A stretch of 64,000 nt of DNA from an uncultured Sulfitobacter sp. (GCA_937928635.1 CALFWM010000014.1:112819-176818); one strand, 5' to 3'; counted from the stretch's first letter, positions 27,479-38,311 are shown. Numbers and translations: made by a program. Notes: a model not told the origin generated them from the letters alone.

Positions 27479-28323
27479 CTCAAGGGCTTGGATGCAGTGA
27501 AAATGTTGATCTCCGCCGGGATCTCAAGGCCCTTTTCCGTCTGATAGACGCGCAGCGCCGCTGCCAACGTCTCCACAAACGCCGCACGCTGCGCCGGGCC
27601 GGTTTGATAGTCCTCCAGCGCGTTCTTGGCCGGGCCAATTTCACACAGCATCTCTGCCACGTCCTGCGCCGTGCCGCGCGGGGTCAACATGATCTGGCAC
27701 ACATCAACGGTGGCCTCTGCCAAACCAGCATCGCGCAGGATGTCCAGCGTTTTTGCCGTATCGCGCAGCGCAAAGGGGCCGGGGGCGTCCGGGTCCGATT
27801 TTGGCATCGGGCCAATCTCGGTGGCACTCAACCGGGCAGGCAGGGTGAAAAACGGATTTTTCTCGATTGTGCCCCAGGTGGCAAAGGCCATTCTGCCCCC
27901 GCTTTTGAGACTGCGCGCCATGTTTTGAAATGCCGCCACAGAATCCTCAAAAAACATCACGCCAAAGCGCGATATCAGGCGGTCAAACTGTGCGGGGGCA
28001 AAGGCATGGGTTTGCGCATCCGCCAGAATGAAGGACACACCATCACCTTTGCGCGGATCATGCCGTGCAGCATTCAGGAACGGTTCGGAAATATCGACCC
28101 CGCAGACCGTTCCTCGTGGCCCGACCAATGCCGCAGCCTCAAAACTGCTGGTGCCCGCACCACAGCCAACATCCAGAACCGCCTGATCACGGCCCAACTG
28201 TGCAGCCTCAAGAACGGCCTGCAACACTGGTGCAAAAATCGCATCAATGTCGCCCGTGCGCCGTACCCAGATTGCGCCAACGGTATCGGCCCAAAATTCC
28301 TGTTGATCCTGGTTCGGTTGCAT
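27460..28323 (-). CDS. Class I SAM-dependent methyltransferase
   Basis: A 287-aa UbiE/Methyltransf_11-like enzyme. Motif I is AVLDVGCGAGTSSFEAA, the acidic end of motif II is VCGVDISEPFLNAA, and motif III/IV regions are ILADAQTHAF and FDRLISRFGVMFFED. The substrate is unknown. The ATG at 28323 is preceded by AAGGGAT. The last residues, RNAKT and stop, are encoded by the end of an intergenic palindromic repeat, so the original C-terminus may have been replaced. It follows a gap with decayed small ORFs after the RACo gene on the same strand. Confidence 0.82.
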   Translation of the reverse strand: MQPNQDQQEFWADTVGAIWVRRTGDIDAIFAPVLQAVLEAAQLGRDQAVLDVGCGAGTSSFEAAALVGPRGTVCGVDISEPFLNAARHDPRKGDGVSFILADAQTHAFAPAQFDRLISRFGVMFFEDSVAAFQNMARSLKSGGRMAFATWGTIEKNPFFTLPARLSATEIGPMPKSDPDAPGPFALRDTAKTLDILRDAGLAEATVDVCQIMLTPRGTAQDVAEMLCEIGPAKNALEDYQTGPAQRAAFVETLAAALRVYQTEKGLEIPAEINIFTASKPLSRNAKT

Positions 28324-28362
28324 CTGCTTATCCCTTTTTCGCGCCCGCGCGCGGTTCATCCA

Positions 28363-28601
28363 TCAGCCCCATGGCGCGGCCACAATCAGAATACCTTCGC
28401 GGCACAGCGCATCTTTGTCAGCCTCGCGGATCGGTCTACCACTGGTCGTATCAGCGCTCATCCCGGTGCCTCAACATTCCGGTTCATACAGGTGAACCTT
28501 GATCGCATCAAAAAGCGCCGCCTCTGAGCAACCAGCATACCAGACCGCAGCGGCGTCCGTTTCGGCGTGGCAGGGAGGGTAGGGATCAGACGTTTCGTCA
28601 T
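28363..28601 (-). pseudogene. Small ORFs, possible frameshifted gene after RACo
   Basis: An ATG at 28601 with a near-perfect AAGGAGAC ribosome site starts a 47-codon ORF (28458-28601) of odd, Arg-rich composition. The frame that looks protein-like here is another one (AAVWYAGCSEAALFDAIKVH), which lacks a start codon and hits a TGA. A 32-codon ORF (28363-28461) follows, and a third frame then runs on into a short basic end. The simplest reading is a small gene broken by frameshifts, downstream of RACo. A sequencing indel cannot be excluded. Confidence 0.35.
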
Positions 28602-28633
28602 GGCAGTCTCCTTATGTGCAGGCGTTTTCCGGG

Positions 28634-30676
28634 TTATCCCCGCCGCCGCCTGCGCCCACCGCGTTTTTCGCCATCCCCGCCGCCGGTGTTAAAGGTTGCA
28701 CTTGGCAGCGTGACAATGGAGTTCAGAATCGGAAACGGTTCCACCGCGTTTGGAATGGCCGAGGCATTCACAAAATGCTCCTGAAAACGCGGCTCAATCG
28801 CGGTTTCGATCTTGTGGATGGCGCGCACGGTGTCCTCAATCTCGGCCCGTGCCTGAGTGTTGAGCAGAGCAATCCGCGCGCCCGTGCCCGCCGCATTCCC
28901 CGCAGATGTGACCTTGTCCAAAGGCGCATCCGGGATCATCCCCAACACCATCGCGTGTTTGGTGGAGATATGCGCGCCAAAGGCCCCGGCCAGCACCACA
29001 CGGTCCACCTTATCGACGCCAAACTTGTCCATCAACAACCGCGCGCCAGAATAGAGCGCCGCCTTGGCCATCTGAATTTCGCGGATGTCCCGGTTGGTCA
29101 CCGTGATCCTTTGCCCGCCCTCCGCCGTGCCATCATGGACCAGATAGGAATTGGTGCGCCCGTCGGCAAAGACATTTGGCGATCCGGTCTGCTCTGCCGT
29201 GCCAATCAGCCCCGGTGCATCCACAATGCCATGCAGGCGCATCTCGGCCACCATTTCGATAATGCCAGAGCCGCAAATCCCGGTGATCCCGGTGGTGGCA
29301 ATGGCAGCGTCAAAGCCGTCCTCATCCGACCACAGATCAGAGCCAATCACCTTGAACCGCGCAATCTTGGTGGCGGGATCAATCTCCACCCGCTCAATGG
29401 CACCCGGCGCCGCACGCTGCCCCGAAGAAATCTGCGCCCCCTCAAACGCAGGCCCGGTGGGCGAGGAACAGGCCAGCACCTTTTCCTTGTTCCCCAAAAG
29501 GATCTCCGCATTGGTGCCCACATCCACCACCAGGACCAGATCGTCGGATTTATTCGGCGCCTCACTCAGGGCAACTGCGGCCGCATCGGCACCCACATGT
29601 CCGGCGATGCAGGGCAACAGGTAAACCCGCGCTGAGGGGTGGATATTGAGGTCCAGATCATCCGCCCGCAGCCGCAGCGCATTGGAGGTCGCCAAAGCAA
29701 AGGGGGCCTGACCCAGCTCAAAGGGATCAATCCCCAGCAACAAATGATGCATCACCGGATTACAGACAAACACCGCATCCACGATCAGGTTCTTGTCGAT
29801 CTCCCCTTCGGTGGCAATCTGCGTAAACAACGCATTCATACCCTCGCGCACGGCCAACGTCATTTCATCCGCGCCAGAGGCATTCATCATCGAATAGCTG
29901 ACCCGGCTCATCAGGTCTTCGCCAAAGCGGATCTGCGGGTTCATCACCCCCGACGAGGCCACAACCTCCCCGGTCTGCAAATCACACAAATGTGCGGCAA
30001 TGGTGGTGGAGCCAAGATCAACGGCCAGCCCATAAACCGTGCCCTCATAATACCCCGGCCAGATGTGCATGATGCGCGGATTGTTTTCCATATCCCCCAG
30101 ATGTACGGCCACAGTGACCTTCCAGTCGCCCTTGCGCATCACCGGCTGCATGCTTTGCAGAATGTGCAGATCAGCCGCGACATTCTCCAATTCCCATTGC
30201 TCAAACAGTGCTGCGCGCAACCGCTCCAGATCACCTGATGGGTCATGCATGTCCGGTTCCTGCACCTCGACATAATAGAGCTTGGTGGAGGGGTTCAGCA
30301 CGATATCCCGCGCCTCAACCCGCTTACGCACCACCTGCTTGTGCACCTGACTTTCGGGGGGCACGTCGATCACCACATCGCCCTGTACCGTGGCCTGACA
30401 GCCAAGCCGGCGCCCCTCGATCAGCCCGCGCTTGTCCTTATAGCGCTGCTCGACCTTGTTCCATTCTGACAGCGCGTCCTGCGCCACCGTGACCCCATGC
30501 TTGGCAAAGTCCCCGAACCCGGGTGTGATCTGACATTTGGAGCAGATCCCGCGCCCCCCACAGACCGAATCCAGATCCACCCCCAACTGCCGCGCGGCGG
30601 TCAGAATGGGCGTGCCCACCTCAAAATGCCCCCGCTTGCCGGAGGGCGTGAAAATCACCAAAGGATCGCTGCTCAT
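28634..30676 (-). CDS. RACo-type ASKHA protein (reductive activator of corrinoid protein)
   Basis: A 680-aa protein joining an N-terminal plant-type 2Fe-2S ferredoxin domain (Cys39, Cys45, Cys48 in CGGRGICSKC, and Cys93 in RRLGCQ) to a large ASKHA ATPase domain with YGLAVDLGSTTIAAHLCDL, LVVDVGTNAEILLGN and VLAGAFGAHI. RACo proteins use ATP to re-reduce the cobalt of corrinoid methyltransferase partners. The C-terminus ends in a basic tail (EKRGGRRRRRG), echoed by the methyltransferase at 43600. The corrinoid protein partner is not in this window. Confidence 0.9.
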   Translation of the reverse strand: MSSDPLVIFTPSGKRGHFEVGTPILTAARQLGVDLDSVCGGRGICSKCQITPGFGDFAKHGVTVAQDALSEWNKVEQRYKDKRGLIEGRRLGCQATVQGDVVIDVPPESQVHKQVVRKRVEARDIVLNPSTKLYYVEVQEPDMHDPSGDLERLRAALFEQWELENVAADLHILQSMQPVMRKGDWKVTVAVHLGDMENNPRIMHIWPGYYEGTVYGLAVDLGSTTIAAHLCDLQTGEVVASSGVMNPQIRFGEDLMSRVSYSMMNASGADEMTLAVREGMNALFTQIATEGEIDKNLIVDAVFVCNPVMHHLLLGIDPFELGQAPFALATSNALRLRADDLDLNIHPSARVYLLPCIAGHVGADAAAVALSEAPNKSDDLVLVVDVGTNAEILLGNKEKVLACSSPTGPAFEGAQISSGQRAAPGAIERVEIDPATKIARFKVIGSDLWSDEDGFDAAIATTGITGICGSGIIEMVAEMRLHGIVDAPGLIGTAEQTGSPNVFADGRTNSYLVHDGTAEGGQRITVTNRDIREIQMAKAALYSGARLLMDKFGVDKVDRVVLAGAFGAHISTKHAMVLGMIPDAPLDKVTSAGNAAGTGARIALLNTQARAEIEDTVRAIHKIETAIEPRFQEHFVNASAIPNAVEPFPILNSIVTLPSATFNTGGGDGEKRGGRRRRRG

Positions 30677-30762
30677 TGTCTCACCTGTCTCACCTCACAC
30701 GCACCATATCGCCACGCCGCGTTAAGGCCACCCCGGAAGCGTCATCTCACCCGCCATCCGCG

Positions 30763-30838
30763 CCCCTTTCACCCTTCCAAAAAACTCCAGAAAGTGTGAG
30801 AGACAGCGTCTCTCATAGCGGGCAAAGCCCGCTCCCCC
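30763..30838 (+). repeat. Two-hairpin intergenic repeat, copy between ureohydrolase and RACo
   Basis: CCCCTTTCACCCTTCC then AAAACTCC, followed by hairpin TGAGAGAC-AGC-GTCTCTCA (30797-30815) and hairpin AGCGGGC-AAA-GCCCGCT (30817-30833). Same plan as the copies at 19691 and 46828. It lies between two minus-strand genes and could separate their transcripts. Confidence 0.65.
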
Positions 30839-30842
30839 CCCC

Positions 30843-31802
30843 TCACAACTGCGCGCGGGCGTGAAAGATAAACCCCAGAAAGTTCAACAATATCTGCGCT
30901 GCCAAAATCGAGGTCGACCCCGAAGGATCGTAATCCGGGGCCACTTCCACCAGATCAATACCAACAATCTCGTGCCGCTCTGCCGCGGCCTGCAACAGCT
31001 CCAGCACTTCATAATACAGGAACCCCCCGTGCGACGGCGTGCCTGTGCCCGGCGCGATGGAGGGGCAAAAGGCATCAATGTCGATTGTCACATAAACCCG
31101 CGCACCGGTGGGCACATGCGACAACACCTGTCGCGTGCCCATGGCGCGGGCCTGACGCACCGAAATAATGTCGGACCCCAGTGCACGCGCATCACCGTAT
31201 CCTTCCTTGGCCGTGGAACTCACATTGCGAATACCCACCTGCGTCAGCCCGGTAACATACGCCTGTTCTGCCGCACGCCGCATCGGGTTGCCATGGCCAT
31301 GGCGTACGCCATGCCGTTCATCGACAAAATCCAGATGCGCATCAATCTGCAAAATATGGATATCGCCTTGCCCGTCAAAGGCCCGGATGCAGGGAATATT
31401 TACAGAATGATCGCCCCCAATCACAACCGGCAGGGCACCGGCATCCAAAATGGCGCGCACCCCGATCTCGATGTTGGCATGGCTCTTTTCAGTGTCCGTG
31501 TGCACAATATCCGCGTCCCCCAGATCAACGATGTTCACATTGCCCGGCAGATAGGTCGCATCATCCTCGTGATCATAGGCGCCCGCATGGCCAAAACTGA
31601 ACAGGGTCGAGGCCTCCCGCACGCCCCGGGGGCCAAACCGCGCACCGCTGCGCCACTGCGTGCCGGCATCAAACGGCGCGCCCAACACGCCCACATCCGC
31701 ATCCAACGCAGCCCAATCGGGCTCATACCGCCGCTTGCCAAAGGTCGATATCCCCACAAACGGCAGGTCGAGCCTGCCTTTTTCATATCCGTGATCTGCC
31801 AT
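30843..31802 (-). CDS. Ureohydrolase (agmatinase/arginase family)
   Basis: A 319-aa binuclear manganese ureohydrolase. Metal-binding motifs are present in order: VIGGDHSVN, QIDAHLDFVDE, and TIDIDAFCPSIAPGTGTPSHGG, of which the two Asp of DIDAF and the GTGTPSHGG loop are diagnostic. The length and the HGHGNPMRRA segment suggest agmatinase or a guanidino-acid hydrolase; the substrate cannot be fixed by reading. It releases urea from a guanidino compound in the cytosol. The ATG at 31802 follows GGGAGGA. The gene is divergent from guaB. Confidence 0.87.
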   Translation of the reverse strand: MADHGYEKGRLDLPFVGISTFGKRRYEPDWAALDADVGVLGAPFDAGTQWRSGARFGPRGVREASTLFSFGHAGAYDHEDDATYLPGNVNIVDLGDADIVHTDTEKSHANIEIGVRAILDAGALPVVIGGDHSVNIPCIRAFDGQGDIHILQIDAHLDFVDERHGVRHGHGNPMRRAAEQAYVTGLTQVGIRNVSSTAKEGYGDARALGSDIISVRQARAMGTRQVLSHVPTGARVYVTIDIDAFCPSIAPGTGTPSHGGFLYYEVLELLQAAAERHEIVGIDLVEVAPDYDPSGSTSILAAQILLNFLGFIFHARAQL

Positions 31803-31893
31803 AGGTCCTCCCGTTTTTATGACCTTTTCGCAAGCCGGTGCCAGAGGCAAGCCTAACCGCCCTTTGACCCTTTTCATCCACAGCGGTCCATGA

Positions 31894-33384
<1,491 letters not shown>

Positions 33385-33434
33385 ACCTTTTGCTTCAAAC
33401 TGCTACACGCACTTTCTAAAGTAAGGGACCAGCC

Positions 33435-34592
33435 ATGACTCCCGGTGCCCGCGTCGCTGCCGCTATTGAAATACTGGAGAGCATGGCAACCGGCCTCGCG
33501 GCGGAGCAGGCCCTGACCCGTTGGGCACGACGCAGCCGATTTGCAGGCTCCAAAGACCGTGCCGCAATCCGCGATCATATCTTTGATGTGCTCCGCTGCC
33601 GGACCGAAGTTACGGAGGCCGGGGGCGGTGAAACCGGGCGTGCGATGATGCTGGGCCTGTTATATCTTCAGGGGATTGACCCAGCGACGGTATTCACGGG
33701 CGAGAGCCACGCACCACCACCATTGGCTCCGGACGAACCCGCGGAACTGCGGGCGCAGGCCGGGGCAGATACGCCGTGGAACCTCCCGGCTTGGTTGATC
33801 CCCGTCTTCAAAGACGCACTTGGCCCCAAGGCCTATCCCACGGCCCGCGCGCTCAAGGACCGCGCCCCCGTTGGCCTGCGTGTGAACATCGCCAAAACAA
33901 GCCTGGACGCTGCGCGTGACACCCTTGCCGCAGCAGGTGTTGAAACGGCACTGAACCCGCTCTGCACCTCGGCGCTCATCGTATTAGAAGGGGCGCGTAA
34001 GATTCGGAATTCAAACGCGTATCTTGACGGGTTGGTGGAACTGCAAGACGCGGCAAGCCAGGCCGTTGTTGCTGCCCTTCCGGAGGGGGGCAAGGTGTTG
34101 GACTATTGCGCGGGCGGGGGCGGCAAATCGCTCGCTTTGGCTATGGACACCACCCGCATTGTCTACGCACACGACATCAATCCACAGCGCATGCGCGATC
34201 TGCCTGCGCGGGCCAAACGGGCAGGGGCCAACATCACCCAACTGTCCAGCGACCGTTTGCAAAAAACGCAATACGACATCGTTTTGTGTGACGCCCCCTG
34301 TTCGGGCTCTGGTGCCTGGCGGCGCGCGCCTGAGGGCAAGTGGTCTCTGACCCCGGAACGGCTGGCTGAATTAACCACAATCCAAGACCGGATATTGCAG
34401 GACGCCGCCCAATTGGTGACCCCCGGTGGCGTGCTTGCCTATGCCACCTGTTCCGTGCTGCACAGTGAGAACGAGCAGCGGATAGATGCTTTCCTGAACG
34501 CCAATCCGGGATGGCGGAAAACATTTTCCCGTCATTTTCATGTGGATAGTCATGGCGATGGATTTTTCACAACACACTTGACGCAAGAGTAA
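33435..34592 (+). CDS. RsmB/NOP-family rRNA cytosine-5 methyltransferase
   Basis: A 385-aa m5C RNA methyltransferase. The SAM-binding motif I is KVLDYCAGGGGKSLALAM, the catalytic region DAPCSGSGAWRRAPEGKW carries the TC/PC-type Cys, and motif VI AYATCSVLHSENEQ has the nucleophilic Cys. An N-terminal NusB-like helical segment (RSRFAGSKDRAAIRDHIFDV) is present. It probably modifies 16S rRNA but the position is not assigned. Follows guaB closely and may be cotranscribed. Confidence 0.88.
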   Translation: MTPGARVAAAIEILESMATGLAAEQALTRWARRSRFAGSKDRAAIRDHIFDVLRCRTEVTEAGGGETGRAMMLGLLYLQGIDPATVFTGESHAPPPLAPDEPAELRAQAGADTPWNLPAWLIPVFKDALGPKAYPTARALKDRAPVGLRVNIAKTSLDAARDTLAAAGVETALNPLCTSALIVLEGARKIRNSNAYLDGLVELQDAASQAVVAALPEGGKVLDYCAGGGGKSLALAMDTTRIVYAHDINPQRMRDLPARAKRAGANITQLSSDRLQKTQYDIVLCDAPCSGSGAWRRAPEGKWSLTPERLAELTTIQDRILQDAAQLVTPGGVLAYATCSVLHSENEQRIDAFLNANPGWRKTFSRHFHVDSHGDGFFTTHLTQE

Positions 34593-34645
34593 ACTACCCC
34601 ATACTCAACTTTAAGGCGACATATGCACGTGGTTGTCAGTCTTGG

Positions 34646-34661
34646 TTAAGCCAAGATTAAC
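34646..34661 (+). promoter_or_regulatory. CtrA box upstream of cckA
   Basis: TTAA-GCCAAGA-TTAAC, an exact match to the CtrA full-site form TTAA-N7-TTAAC, lying about 50 bp before the cckA start in the 117-bp gap after the RsmB gene. CckA feeds the CtrA phosphorelay, so feedback control is likely (inference from established alphaproteobacterial biology). Confidence 0.6.
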
Positions 34662-34709
34662 ACTTGGGACGCGTAATACGGATGTGATTCGCACAAGTCG
34701 GGGAAAAAT

Positions 34710-37016
34710 TTGTCAGATCAGGCTCTCTCATCGACAGCATCAAGCGACGCACCGCGTTATGGCAATGGGCGGCTGCGCACCTTGATGCTGCTGGCATTTG
34801 TGCTGGCGGTTCTTGCGCTCATCGCGCCACATCGCCTGATCACCATCGGGTTGGTGAGCGCCAGTGCAACCCTGTGCGCGCTGGCGCTTTGGTTCAGGCA
34901 TCTCAACAGATTGGGCGCGCGGCAGGTCTATTCAAAGATGGACACGGTTGCGGGTTTCATCACCCATGATGTCGCCCCCAGTTTTATCACGCTTGCAGAT
35001 GGGCGGATCACATCTCGCAACATCGCCGCCGAAAAACAATTCAAACATGCGGACAAAGATACGTTGTCCGCGGTGCTGAACGACAGTTTTGCCAACCCCG
35101 GCGGTATTTTGTTTCGATTGCAAAAACGCGTGCAATCCTCCGGCTCTGCCCAGGAAGACATCAGCACACGCAACGGTCACGTCCGGTTGAGTGTGCATCA
35201 GATGGACCACGAGGCCTTTGTCTGGCGGATCGAAAATATACCCTACAAAAGCGCAACCGCCGCCGCCGCAGATGGCCAGACCCTGCCGATGATCATCACG
35301 GGCCGCAATGACACTGTGCTGTTTATGAACAACGCCGCACGTCAGCTGATTGGCGCGCGGTGCAAATCACTGGATCAGATTTTCACGTCACTGCCCCCCC
35401 GCGTGGGCGAGGTTATGGCGGTTACCACCACCGATGGGCAACAGGATGCGCTGATCGCGCAAATGGGTGCCGGGGTTGGGCGCAGGGCAATCTATTTCCT
35501 GCCCCCACCGGAAAACGCACCACCCCAACACGGCTGGCAGGCGTTTCATGACCTGCCTGTGCCGTTGATCAAAGTTGCACAAGACGGCGCGATACTGTCG
35601 TTCAACAAGATGGCAATGTCATTGATTGGCGTTCAGCTTGCCAAAGACATGCATCTGTCGGACCTGATGGAGGGGCTTGGGCGGTCGATCACCGACTGGC
35701 TGGGCGACACGCTCTCCGGGCGCAAGGTGCAAAAGTCAGAATTCTTGCGGCTGACCCGTGCGGACCGTGAGGTTTTTGTTCAGGTCACCCTGAACCGTAT
35801 TACCGAAGAGGGCGAGCCGGCCCTGATCGCGGTTTTGCACGACGCAACTGAACTCAAATCCCTTGAAGCGCAATTTGTGCAAAGCCAGAAAATGCAGGCT
35901 ATTGGCCAATTGGCCGGCGGCGTTGCACATGATTTCAACAATTTGCTCACGGCCATATCGGGCCATTGCGACCTGCTCTTGTTGCGCCATGATCAGGGCG
36001 ACCCGGACTACGGGGATCTTGTGCAGATCAATCAAAACGCCAACCGCGCGGCATCCCTTGTGGGGCAATTGCTGGCGTTTTCGCGCAAACAGACCTTGCG
36101 CCCCGAAACACTGGACATGCGCGACACGCTTGCTGATCTGACGCATCTTTTGAACCGTCTGGTCGGGGAGAAGATCACCCTGACGCTCAGCCATGATCCT
36201 GTCCTGAAGTCCATCCGCGCGGACAAACGCCAGCTTGAGCAGGTTTTGATGAACCTTGTTGTCAACGCCCGCGATGCCATGCCGGCGGGGGGTGAGATCA
36301 AGATCATGACCGAATGCACCTCCCTGAAGGAACCACTGACGCGAGACCGTGTCTGCGTCCCTGCCGGGGAATATGTCACGGTGACAGTCAGCGATGATGG
36401 TACCGGCATTCCGGCAGACAAATTGCAAAAGGTCTTTGAGCCGTTTTTCACCACCAAACGGACGGGCGAGGGCACCGGGCTTGGCTTGTCCACGGCCTAT
36501 GGCATCATTAAGCAATCCGGCGGCTTTATTTTTGTGGATTCAACTGTGGGATCGGGCACAGCCTTTACCTTATACTTTCCTGTGATGGAGGCGATGGAGC
36601 CAACAAAGGCGGCGTCGGAGCGCCGGGTCGCTCAGCCACGCGCCAAACACGAGGATGGCGTGATTTTGCTGGTCGAAGACGAAGCACCCGTGCGCGCCTT
36701 TGCCAGCCGCGCCCTGCGTCTGAGAGGGTACACTGTTTTGGAAGCGGATTCTGCCGAAGCGGCGCTCAAAACGCTTGAGGACAACAGCCTTGATATTGAT
36801 GTTTTTGTGACCGACGTGGTTATGCCCGGCATGGATGGCCCAAGCTGGGTGCGCGAGGCATTGAAAGATCGCCCCGGAGTGCGGGTGGTCTTTGTGTCCG
36901 GTTACGCCGAGGACAGCTTTGATGAAGCACAAACGCGGATACCAAATTCCGTTTTCCTGCCAAAACCATTTTCTCTCAATGATCTTACGGACACGGTGCA
37001 CAATCAGCTTCATTAA
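34710..37016 (+). CDS. cckA: Hybrid histidine kinase CckA
   Basis: A 768-aa hybrid kinase matching CckA, head of the CckA-ChpT-CtrA phosphorelay. Two membrane helices lie at about residues 25-62 (LMLLAFVLAVLALIA and ITIGLVSASATLCALALWF), then PAS-like domains. The HisKA motif GGVAHDFNNLLTAISGHCDL holds His407, followed by N, G1 and G2 boxes (LMNLVVNARDAMPAGG, DDGTGIP, TGEGTGLGLSTAYGI) and a receiver domain with Asp702 in VTDVVMPGMDG. Start is TTG at 34710 after GGGGA. In roseobacters this relay controls motility, gene transfer agents and stress traits; ctrA and chpT are not in the window. Confidence 0.93.
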   Translation: MSDQALSSTASSDAPRYGNGRLRTLMLLAFVLAVLALIAPHRLITIGLVSASATLCALALWFRHLNRLGARQVYSKMDTVAGFITHDVAPSFITLADGRITSRNIAAEKQFKHADKDTLSAVLNDSFANPGGILFRLQKRVQSSGSAQEDISTRNGHVRLSVHQMDHEAFVWRIENIPYKSATAAAADGQTLPMIITGRNDTVLFMNNAARQLIGARCKSLDQIFTSLPPRVGEVMAVTTTDGQQDALIAQMGAGVGRRAIYFLPPPENAPPQHGWQAFHDLPVPLIKVAQDGAILSFNKMAMSLIGVQLAKDMHLSDLMEGLGRSITDWLGDTLSGRKVQKSEFLRLTRADREVFVQVTLNRITEEGEPALIAVLHDATELKSLEAQFVQSQKMQAIGQLAGGVAHDFNNLLTAISGHCDLLLLRHDQGDPDYGDLVQINQNANRAASLVGQLLAFSRKQTLRPETLDMRDTLADLTHLLNRLVGEKITLTLSHDPVLKSIRADKRQLEQVLMNLVVNARDAMPAGGEIKIMTECTSLKEPLTRDRVCVPAGEYVTVTVSDDGTGIPADKLQKVFEPFFTTKRTGEGTGLGLSTAYGIIKQSGGFIFVDSTVGSGTAFTLYFPVMEAMEPTKAASERRVAQPRAKHEDGVILLVEDEAPVRAFASRALRLRGYTVLEADSAEAALKTLEDNSLDIDVFVTDVVMPGMDGPSWVREALKDRPGVRVVFVSGYAEDSFDEAQTRIPNSVFLPKPFSLNDLTDTVHNQLH

Positions 37017-37230
37017 CGCGCCCCGCCTAAAACTTGACTCGCCACTGTCTTGCCGCGCTCCGCGCATTCGGGACATGGGCGAAACGTGATGCTTCAAATT
37101 AAAGGTGGGACGCCATAATGCCAAATATTGCCCTGTAGCGAAATTCAAATAACCTGATTCACCACGTATCACACAACCCATTGAAATCTCTGATTTTAGA
37201 TAGGGGTGTGTAATAGAGGTTCTTGACGTC
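37014..37230 (-). repeat. Modular intergenic repeat, copy B (two modules)
   Basis: 37014-37122 (minus) is a module GGCATTATGGCGTCCC...GTCAAGTTTTAGGCGGGGCG that aligns end to end with 61723-61833. 37136-37230 is a second module (TAGCGAAATTCAAATAACC..., central TGAAATC-TCT-GATTTTA) related to copy A at 27382 and also an imperfect inverted repeat. The cckA stop codon (37014-37016) lies at the outer end of the first module. No gene is seen in this 220-bp gap. Confidence 0.65.
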
Positions 37231-37235
37231 CCGCT

Positions 37236-37829
37236 TTAGTCGATGGAGTCGTAAAGCATAAACTCATCCGCAAATTTGCGTCGCAACCGGGTCTCGACCT
37301 CTGCGGAGAGGGTCAATTCCAATTGCGGCGACACATTTTCCCGCTTGAGGTCCAGTGTCACCTCCAACCGTTCCTCCAAAAACCGCTTTAGGGCTGTCTG
37401 GTCTTCATAGCGAAAATGATGGGTGATGCCGGTGCCATTGGGCTGCGTTTTCATGAAATTGAGCTGACTTCCCACATCTGCGTAGTCCGGCTTGTCGCCC
37501 TTCATATAGGCCAACACAAATTCATCAAAGCTCAGGCCCTTGGTGCTGTTTGGCTTGCCATCCATAAACGGGCGTTGGCGAAAGCGATACCAACTGCCAA
37601 GCCACGAAATGGGCTCCCGCATCACTGCCATTAGCTCCATTTCCGCGTCACAAACATTCTTGAACATCGGGCGAATGAATCGGTTGTAGCGATAGACAGG
37701 CGCGTGTTTCAGCATCGGAGGTTCCGCAATAACCATGTCTGCGCGCGCGGATAAAGCAGTCTGATATGCTGTTGTTCCTGTCTTTGGCACCGACAAAAAC
37801 GCAAGACGTTCCTTAAAGAAAACAAGCAC
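37236..37829 (-). CDS. Sulfotransferase-like protein
   Basis: A 197-aa protein with an N-terminal P-loop FLSVPKTGTTAYQTAL (residues 11-26), the KTGTT form of the PAPS-binding loop, and MAVMREPISWLGSWYRF, which corresponds to the 3'-phosphate-binding Arg/Ser region. A later FRYEDQTALKRFLEE resembles the YEDL element. Start is GTG at 37829. The substrate is unknown. It stands between a repeat and an IS3 remnant, away from the glycan cluster at 23-27 kb, and may have been transferred. Confidence 0.68.
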   Translation of the reverse strand: MLVFFKERLAFLSVPKTGTTAYQTALSARADMVIAEPPMLKHAPVYRYNRFIRPMFKNVCDAEMELMAVMREPISWLGSWYRFRQRPFMDGKPNSTKGLSFDEFVLAYMKGDKPDYADVGSQLNFMKTQPNGTGITHHFRYEDQTALKRFLEERLEVTLDLKRENVSPQLELTLSAEVETRLRRKFADEFMLYDSID

Positions 37830-37992
37830 TTGTTTCGGCTCCCGCGCATCGAAAGAAATTTATCGAATGTTTAGACTGCTTCTTGACCAACTGTACTCTC
37901 CCAAATTGTCTCCCGACACCCAAAATTAGGCGATGGTACGGAGTTCCACGGGTAGTAGCACCGCAGGTGGTTAAGTCGTGGTTGAGAACTGG

Positions 37993-38311
37993 TCAATCAT
38001 AGAAGTGCTTTTGCAGATACGACAAGAAGGGATGAACAGCACTGTGGGTAACTTTCCCGCAAACCGGAGACTTGAGTTGGTATTCCCCCGGTTTTGGGCT
38101 TAGAGGGTCCGGCCCTCCATGGGCGGACCTTTCGTAATTGATTGGTGACGTATAGCCCAATGCCGAGTGCCTGGGCGAGGGGATGTACCAACCTTCAATG
38201 AACGCAAAGCATGCGACGCGGGCCTCGGCCTTTGTTTTGAACTTCCGACGATCCAGTCGCTCGCATTCACGCGTGGCAGAAACTCTCGTCGACAGCATTG
38301 AAACTCCTATA
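37993..38311 (-). pseudogene. IS3-family transposase remnant (3' end, frameshifted)
   Basis: The segment DRRKFKTKAEARVACFAFIE and then the RHSALGYTSPINYE end are typical of the C-terminus of IS3-family transposases. The catalytic Glu region NAVDESF is found at about 38279-38299 but in another frame, ended by a TGA, so a frameshift separates it from the rest. D and D residues of the DDE triad and the IS ends are missing. It is dead. The remaining 37830-37992 shows no gene. Confidence 0.75.
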
